Source: Croceitalea rosinachiae (lineage in GTDB: Bacteria; Bacteroidota; Bacteroidia; Flavobacteriales; Flavobacteriaceae). Taken from it: a stretch of 64,000 bases of DNA. Shown one piece after another: positions 59,383 through 64,000 of this stretch. Both the position numbers and the translations under genes were made by a program. The stretch covers positions 682,001 to 746,000 of the forward strand of contig NZ_JAVRHR010000001.1 of NCBI RefSeq assembly GCF_031846445.1, in the 5' to 3' direction. How positions within the stretch are numbered: the stretch's first letter is position 1; the number at the start of each line of letters is the position of its first letter. The notes under the pieces are model-generated. The model was not told where the DNA came from and ran no database searches. It was given only the letters and a program-made list of their open reading frames with translations.

Positions 59383-61101
59383 ATGAGTAAATTCTATTAC
59401 AATGAAGAACAGGAATCGTATGATGCGATTGTTGTAGGAACTGGTATTAGTGGTGGATGGGCTGCTAAAGAATTATGCGAGAATGGATTAAAAACTTTGG
59501 TGTTGGAGCGTGGTCGTATGGTAAAACATCGTGAAGACTACCCAACAGCCAATATGGATACATGGGATTTTCCCCATGCTAGGCAACCCACTAGAGAAGA
59601 TTTAGCCAAACAAGAAAAGCAAAACAGAACAGGATACACTACAAGGGCAGATTCTAAACATTGGTTCGTTAATGATTTGGAACATCCTTACAATGAAACT
59701 AAACGTTTTGATTGGATGCGTGGTTATCATGTAGGCGGTCGTTCTATAATGTGGGGACGTCACAGCTACCGTTGGAGTGATTTAGATTTTGAAGCAAATA
59801 AAAATGATGGTATCGCTGTTGACTGGCCAGTTCGCTATAAAGATATTGCACCATGGTATGATAAAGTAGAGTCGTATATTGGGGTATCTGGTGAACTGTT
59901 AGGGCTTTCACAATTACCAGATGGGCAGTTTGAGCCCATGATGCCTTTAAACTGCGTTGAAGACCATGTTCGAAATAGGGTCTCAGAGCATTTTAATGGT
60001 AGGGTTATTACTGCTGGTCGGGTTGCTCATATTAATAGCGATAAGAAGTTTGAAGGTGATGGCCGTTCAAGATGTATGTATCGTAATCGTTGTATTAGAG
60101 GTTGCCCGTTTGGGGCTTATTTTAGTAGTGTTTCTTCTACTTTACCCGCCGCTGAAGCTACAGGTAATATGACCTTAAGACCCGATTCTATTGTCCATGA
60201 AGTTATTTATGACGCAGATACTAAAAAGGCTACGGGTGTTAAAGTGATTGATAGGGTCACTAAAGAGACATATGAATTTAAAGCCAAAGTGATTTTCTTA
60301 TGTGCTTCTGCAATTGCTTCCACAGCTATTCTTATGCAGTCAAAATCTGATCGTTTTGAAAACGGTCTTGGTAATGATTCTGATCAACTAGGAAGAAATA
60401 TTATGGACCATCATCTTAATGTTGGTGCTTCAGGAAAGTTTGATGGATTTGAAGATAAGTACTATAAAGGAAGAAAACCGAACGGAATTTACATTCCTAG
60501 ATTTAGAAATTTAGGCGGAGATAGCAATCGAACAGATTTTAAACGTGGTTATGGATACCAAGGAGGCGCTAGTAGAGGAAATTGGGAAGATATGGTTGCA
60601 GAAACCACCTTTGGCAAGGGTTATAAAGATGCTGTTCTAAAACCTGGTGGATGGACTTTTGGTATGGGTGGTTTTGGTGAGGTGCTACCTTATGAAGACA
60701 ATCGAATGACCATGGACTATGATCAACTTGACCAATGGGGGTTGCCAACAGTTACTTTTGATGCAGAACTCAGGGAAAATGAATGGAATATGCGTAAAGA
60801 TATGAAGGAACAAGCCGTTGAAATGCTTGAGAAAGCTGGATTGCGCGATGTTGAACCACGTGACAACCCTGGAGCTCTAGGTTTAGGTATTCACGAAATG
60901 GGCACCGCACGTATGGGGCGTGACCCTAAAACATCTGTTCTTAACGAGTACAATCAGGTACATGCCTGCAAAAATGTTTATGTTACTGATGGAGCTTTCA
61001 TGACCTCAGGAGCATGTGTAAACCCATCATTAACTTATATGGCCTTTACGGCACGAGCAGCCAACCATGCTGCACAAGAACTTAAAAAAGGAAACATCTA
61101 A
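59383..61101 (+). CDS. GMC-family oxidoreductase (2), putative sugar 3-dehydrogenase large subunit
   Basis: 572 residues. FAD motif DAIVVGTGISGGWAAKELCENG (about 14-35); cysteine cluster CMYRNRCIRGCPFGAYF (about 225-240); HEMGTARMG and DGAFMTSGACVNPSLTYMAFT at the C-terminus. No signal peptide of its own. The stop overlaps the ATG of the Tat-bearing small subunit by one base, so the two are made together and the large subunit probably rides through the Tat pore with it. Close paralogue of the GMC at 52 kb. Confidence 0.92.
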   Translation: MSKFYYNEEQESYDAIVVGTGISGGWAAKELCENGLKTLVLERGRMVKHREDYPTANMDTWDFPHARQPTREDLAKQEKQNRTGYTTRADSKHWFVNDLEHPYNETKRFDWMRGYHVGGRSIMWGRHSYRWSDLDFEANKNDGIAVDWPVRYKDIAPWYDKVESYIGVSGELLGLSQLPDGQFEPMMPLNCVEDHVRNRVSEHFNGRVITAGRVAHINSDKKFEGDGRSRCMYRNRCIRGCPFGAYFSSVSSTLPAAEATGNMTLRPDSIVHEVIYDADTKKATGVKVIDRVTKETYEFKAKVIFLCASAIASTAILMQSKSDRFENGLGNDSDQLGRNIMDHHLNVGASGKFDGFEDKYYKGRKPNGIYIPRFRNLGGDSNRTDFKRGYGYQGGASRGNWEDMVAETTFGKGYKDAVLKPGGWTFGMGGFGEVLPYEDNRMTMDYDQLDQWGLPTVTFDAELRENEWNMRKDMKEQAVEMLEKAGLRDVEPRDNPGALGLGIHEMGTARMGRDPKTSVLNEYNQVHACKNVYVTDGAFMTSGACVNPSLTYMAFTARAANHAAQELKKGNI

Positions 61102-61754
61102 TGGAAAGAAGATCAGCACTTAAAAATATGGGAATGGTATTTGGCTATGCCGTTGCCACCCCAACTTTATTAGGATTGGTACAAAGTTGTAAAGACAAAC
61201 CCCCATATGCGGAGTGGGTTCCAAGTTATTTTGATAAAGACAAAGGCTACGCCATAGCACAAATGGTCGATGTCATTTTGCCAAAAACTGATACTCCATC
61301 TGCAACGGAAGTTAACGTTCATGTGTTTATCGATGAATTTGCCAATAGTGTTTTACCCAAAGAACAACAAGGCTTTATGAAAATGCTTATGGATAAGTTC
61401 ATGAGCAAGGCCCTTACTGGTTCTGGCAAAGAATCCCTAGCAGATATTGAAGGCGTCGATTTTGAGCCTTTACTCACAACTTACCTAAAGAAAAGGTCAG
61501 ATGAAGAGGAAGAAGCTCATGAAGAAGCCATTGGTGATTATATGGAGGCCATCATGAAAGGGGAGTCAGCGGAGTTAGATGATGATATAGCTTGTTTTGC
61601 TTTTGCAGGCAATGTTAGGAATATGGCTACTTGGGCCTATAAATCATCAGAATATGTTGGAGAAGAGGTATTAGCTTATCTTCCAGTGCCTGGTGAGTAT
61701 ATTGCTTGTGGGGATCTTGATGAACTTACTCAAGGAAGGGCTTGGTCATTATAA
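61101..61754 (+). CDS. Gluconate 2-dehydrogenase subunit 3-type protein, Tat-exported lipoprotein
   Basis: 217 residues. A Tat signal (MERRSALKNMGMVFGYAV...) with twin Arg at 3-4 ends near VQSC, a lipobox-like Cys at about 30. The rest matches the small subunit of GMC-type sugar dehydrogenases: FDKDKGYAIAQMVDVILPKTDTPSATE, then helical sequence. Known role: escorts the GMC subunit through Tat and holds it to the membrane or to a cytochrome. Its gene overlaps the GMC gene by one base and is followed by a terminator. Confidence 0.9.
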   Translation: MERRSALKNMGMVFGYAVATPTLLGLVQSCKDKPPYAEWVPSYFDKDKGYAIAQMVDVILPKTDTPSATEVNVHVFIDEFANSVLPKEQQGFMKMLMDKFMSKALTGSGKESLADIEGVDFEPLLTTYLKKRSDEEEEAHEEAIGDYMEAIMKGESAELDDDIACFAFAGNVRNMATWAYKSSEYVGEEVLAYLPVPGEYIACGDLDELTQGRAWSL

Positions 61755-61782
61755 AGAGCAATTGACCCAACCCATTGTTATT

Positions 61783-61817
61783 AACTCCCATCTCATTATA
61801 GAGATGGGAGTTTTGTT
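61783..61817 (+). terminator. Terminator of the GMC operon
   Basis: AACTCCCATCTC (61783-61794) pairs fully with GAGATGGGAGTT (61801-61812), followed by TTGTTTTT. Confidence 0.88.
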
Positions 61818-61829
61818 TTTACATCAAAA

Positions 61830-61862
61830 ATTACCCCAAAATATAAACTATTTTGGGGTAAT
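61830..61862 (-). terminator. Terminator of the ribonucleotide reductase gene
   Basis: ATTACCCCAAAATA pairs with TATTTTGGGGTAAT around a short loop. Read on the minus strand it is followed by TTTTTGATG, so it ends the nrd transcript. Confidence 0.82.
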
Positions 61863-61884
61863 TAATCAAATAAACACTATCACA

Positions 61885-64000
61885 CTATGATCCGCACATA
61901 AGGCAGTCGTCATCTGCCTGACCTTCTTTGGCCCGTGCAATCATTTCTTTCATTTCAGCCGCAGTCATTGGCTGAATATCTACTTCTTGTTGCGTTAATG
62001 GGGTTGAATCAACCTTTATACTTTCTGCAGCTTTAGGATCTGCTGCCTGTACTTCTGCCTCTGCAGCAACGCTTACTGGAACTTCTTTCTTCTTTGTATT
62101 ATCTAATGTGAACTTAATAGCATCAACTGCGGCTTTAGTTCTCAAATAGTACATCCCAGTTTTTAAGCCACTCTTCCATGCATAAAAGTGCATAGATGTC
62201 AACTTAGAGTAATTGGCATTCTCCATAAAAAGGTTTAAAGACTGACTTTGATCAATAAAATAGCCTCTATGCCTTGACATGTCTATAATATCTTTCATAC
62301 TTAATTCCCACACCGTTTTATACAAATCTCTTATCTCTTGTGGAATAGTTTCAATATGTTGAATAGATCCATTCGCACGCATCAATTCTTGTTTCATATT
62401 TTCATTCCAGAGACCTAGAGCAACTAAATCTTCTAAGAGGTGTTTATTTACTACAATAAATTCTCCAGAAAGCACTCTTCTGGTATATATGTTTGAGGTA
62501 TAAGGCTCAAAACATTCATTATTGCCTAAAATCTGAGAAGTTGATGCTGTTGGCATAGGAGCGACCAGAAGTGAGTTACGAACTCCATTTTTCTTTACTT
62601 CTTTACGCAGTTTTTCCCAATCCCAACGCCCAGAAAGCTCTTCATCCTTAATTCCCCAAAGATTATGTTGAAATTCTCCTTGAGCTATTGGAGATCCCTC
62701 ATAAGAAGAGTAGGCTCCTTCTTCTTTAGCAGCTTCCATTGAAGCAGTGACTGCAGCAAAGTAAAGTGTTTCGAATATCTCTTGATTCAGCTTCTTTGCT
62801 TTATCGCTTGTAAATGGTAAACGAAGCATAATAAAAGTGTCTGCTAAACCTTGTACGCCCAAGCCAATAGGTCTATGACGCATATTTGAATTCTCAGCTT
62901 CTTTTACCGGGTAATAGTTTCTGTCAATTACCTTGTTTAAGTTTTTAGTAACTCGTTTTGTTACTTTAAACAATTCTTTATGGTCAAACTCGCCATTTTT
63001 TACAAACATCGGCAGTGCAATTGAGGCAAGGTTACATACTGCTACTTCATCAGGAGAGGTGTACTCTAAAATCTCTGTACAAAGATTAGAAGAGCGTATA
63101 GTGCCTAAATTTTTCTGGTTACTCTTTCGGTTAGCTGCATCTTTGTACAACATATATGGTGTTCCAGTTTCAATTTGAGATTCTAGAATTTTTTCCCAAA
63201 GATCACGAGCTTTTACCGTTTTTCTACCTTTACCCTCAGCTTCATATTTAGTATATAACTTCTCAAATTCCTCACTATGATTGGTAAAAAGCCCTGGACA
63301 CTCATTTGGGCACATTAAGGTCCAATCTTCATTGGCTTCAACACGTTTCATGAACAAATCTGAAATCCACATTGCATAAAACAAATCACGTGCACGCATC
63401 TCTTCTTTACCATGGTTCTTTTTTAAATCTAAAAAGTCATAGATATCAGCATGCCAAGGTTCCATATAAATAGCAAAACTTCCTTTTCGTTTTCCTCCAC
63501 CTTGATCAACATAACGAGCAGTATCATTAAAAACCTTCAGCATTGGAACGATGCCATTGGAAGTACCGTTTGTACCCCCGATATAAGATCCTCTAGCACG
63601 TATGTTATGAATAGACAGGCCTATGCCTCCTGCTGACTGAGAAATTTTAGCTGTTTGTTTTAAGGTATCATAAATTCCATCAATACTATCTTCTTTCATT
63701 GCCAATAAAAAGCAAGAAGACATTTGCGGTTTTGGAGTCCCAGAGTTAAACAAAGTAGGTGTCGCGTGTGTAAAATACTTCTTAGACATCAACTCATATG
63801 TTTCTATGGCAGCATCTAAATCATCCACGTGAATACCTACTGATACGCGCATTAACATATGCTGCGGACGTTCTGCTATTTGACCATTTACTTTTAATAA
63901 ATAAGATCGTTCCAATGTTTTAAAGCCGAAATAATCGTAGCCAAAATCTCGGTTGTAAATAATCGTAGAATCTAATCTTTCGGCATTTTCTGAAATCACT
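61885..64000 (-). CDS. nrdA: Ribonucleoside-diphosphate reductase large (alpha) subunit, N-terminus cut off by the window
   Basis: About 705 residues of the C-terminal part; the frame is open to the window edge, so the true start lies beyond 64000. Active-site signatures: SSCFLLAMKEDSIDGIYDTL, GGIGLSIHNIRARGSYI, SSNLCTEI and the radical-transfer strand region, with the final redox pair CLMC at the extreme C-terminus (DCLMCGS). Known reaction: reduces ribonucleoside diphosphates with a radical from the beta subunit. It resembles the eukaryote-like class Ia type (full-length would be near 800 residues), with an Ala/Glu-rich linker before the CxxC tail. Confidence 0.95.
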   Translation of the reverse strand, partial: VISENAERLDSTIIYNRDFGYDYFGFKTLERSYLLKVNGQIAERPQHMLMRVSVGIHVDDLDAAIETYELMSKKYFTHATPTLFNSGTPKPQMSSCFLLAMKEDSIDGIYDTLKQTAKISQSAGGIGLSIHNIRARGSYIGGTNGTSNGIVPMLKVFNDTARYVDQGGGKRKGSFAIYMEPWHADIYDFLDLKKNHGKEEMRARDLFYAMWISDLFMKRVEANEDWTLMCPNECPGLFTNHSEEFEKLYTKYEAEGKGRKTVKARDLWEKILESQIETGTPYMLYKDAANRKSNQKNLGTIRSSNLCTEILEYTSPDEVAVCNLASIALPMFVKNGEFDHKELFKVTKRVTKNLNKVIDRNYYPVKEAENSNMRHRPIGLGVQGLADTFIMLRLPFTSDKAKKLNQEIFETLYFAAVTASMEAAKEEGAYSSYEGSPIAQGEFQHNLWGIKDEELSGRWDWEKLRKEVKKNGVRNSLLVAPMPTASTSQILGNNECFEPYTSNIYTRRVLSGEFIVVNKHLLEDLVALGLWNENMKQELMRANGSIQHIETIPQEIRDLYKTVWELSMKDIIDMSRHRGYFIDQSQSLNLFMENANYSKLTSMHFYAWKSGLKTGMYYLRTKAAVDAIKFTLDNTKKKEVPVSVAAEAEVQAADPKAAESIKVDSTPLTQQEVDIQPMTAAEMKEMIARAKEGQADDDCLMCGS

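Overview
The window looks like the chromosome of a marine member of the Flavobacteriaceae (Bacteroidota). The reasons are low G+C, a TonB-dependent receptor, a bacteroidete-style sulfatase and arylsulfotransferase, a CrtY-type lycopene cyclase beside a polyprenyl diphosphate synthase, many small exported proteins, and genes with little Shine-Dalgarno sequence. This assignment is an inference; no rRNA gene was seen to fix it.

Region 1 (1-3.5 kb): the end of a TonB-dependent receptor gene, a small zinc-finger gene, and a XerC/D-like tyrosine recombinase gene (2335-3462).

Region 2 (3.5-14.1 kb, with decaying remnants to about 19.5 kb) is the main discovery: an integron-like array of gene cassettes directly downstream of that recombinase. 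One to three unrelated genes alternate with 140-460 bp imperfect palindromes. Each cassette begins with a GTT-led box, and the box at its own 3' end is the reverse complement of its own start (10/10, 12/13, 9/9, 13/14, 13/14 and 11/13 bases in the first six cassettes). This is the geometry expected if each cassette was once a circle closed at that site. At position 11 of the box every one of these six starts has A and every end has C, so the fold carries a fixed A-C mismatch. Two palindromes share an identical 240 bp right part and diverge at the base after GTT. The cargo is typical of integron cassettes: a HAD phosphatase, a self-contained ECF sigma regulon with three matching promoters, two toxin-antitoxin modules, a GNAT, arylamine N-acetyltransferase, VOC, NTF2-like and SRPBCC proteins. 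The recombinase seems to lack the extra domain of IntI, so this may be an independent integron-type system.

Region 3 (15-25 kb): two AraC regulators, an amidohydrolase, exported proteins, an aryl-sulfate sulfotransferase and a sulfatase. Region 4 (25-49 kb) is core genome: carotenoid and isoprenoid genes, a sigma-factor operon with an unlisted 49-residue gene, a TetR-TolC-MFP-RND efflux operon, aspS, a ClC protein without the usual gating glutamate, a cold-shock gene, tadA, dxs, dgt, a phosphate transporter with a PhoU-like tail, nadD, gmk and yicC.

Region 5 (49-62 kb) is a catabolic cluster that fits the 3-keto-sugar route: two GMC oxidoreductases, a Tat-exported gluconate-dehydrogenase-type small subunit, two DUF1080 lipoproteins, two sugar isomerase/epimerases, a Gfo/Idh/MocA oxidoreductase and two MFS carriers. 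The window ends inside a class I ribonucleotide reductase large-subunit gene. No rRNA or tRNA gene, CRISPR array or transposase was recognised.
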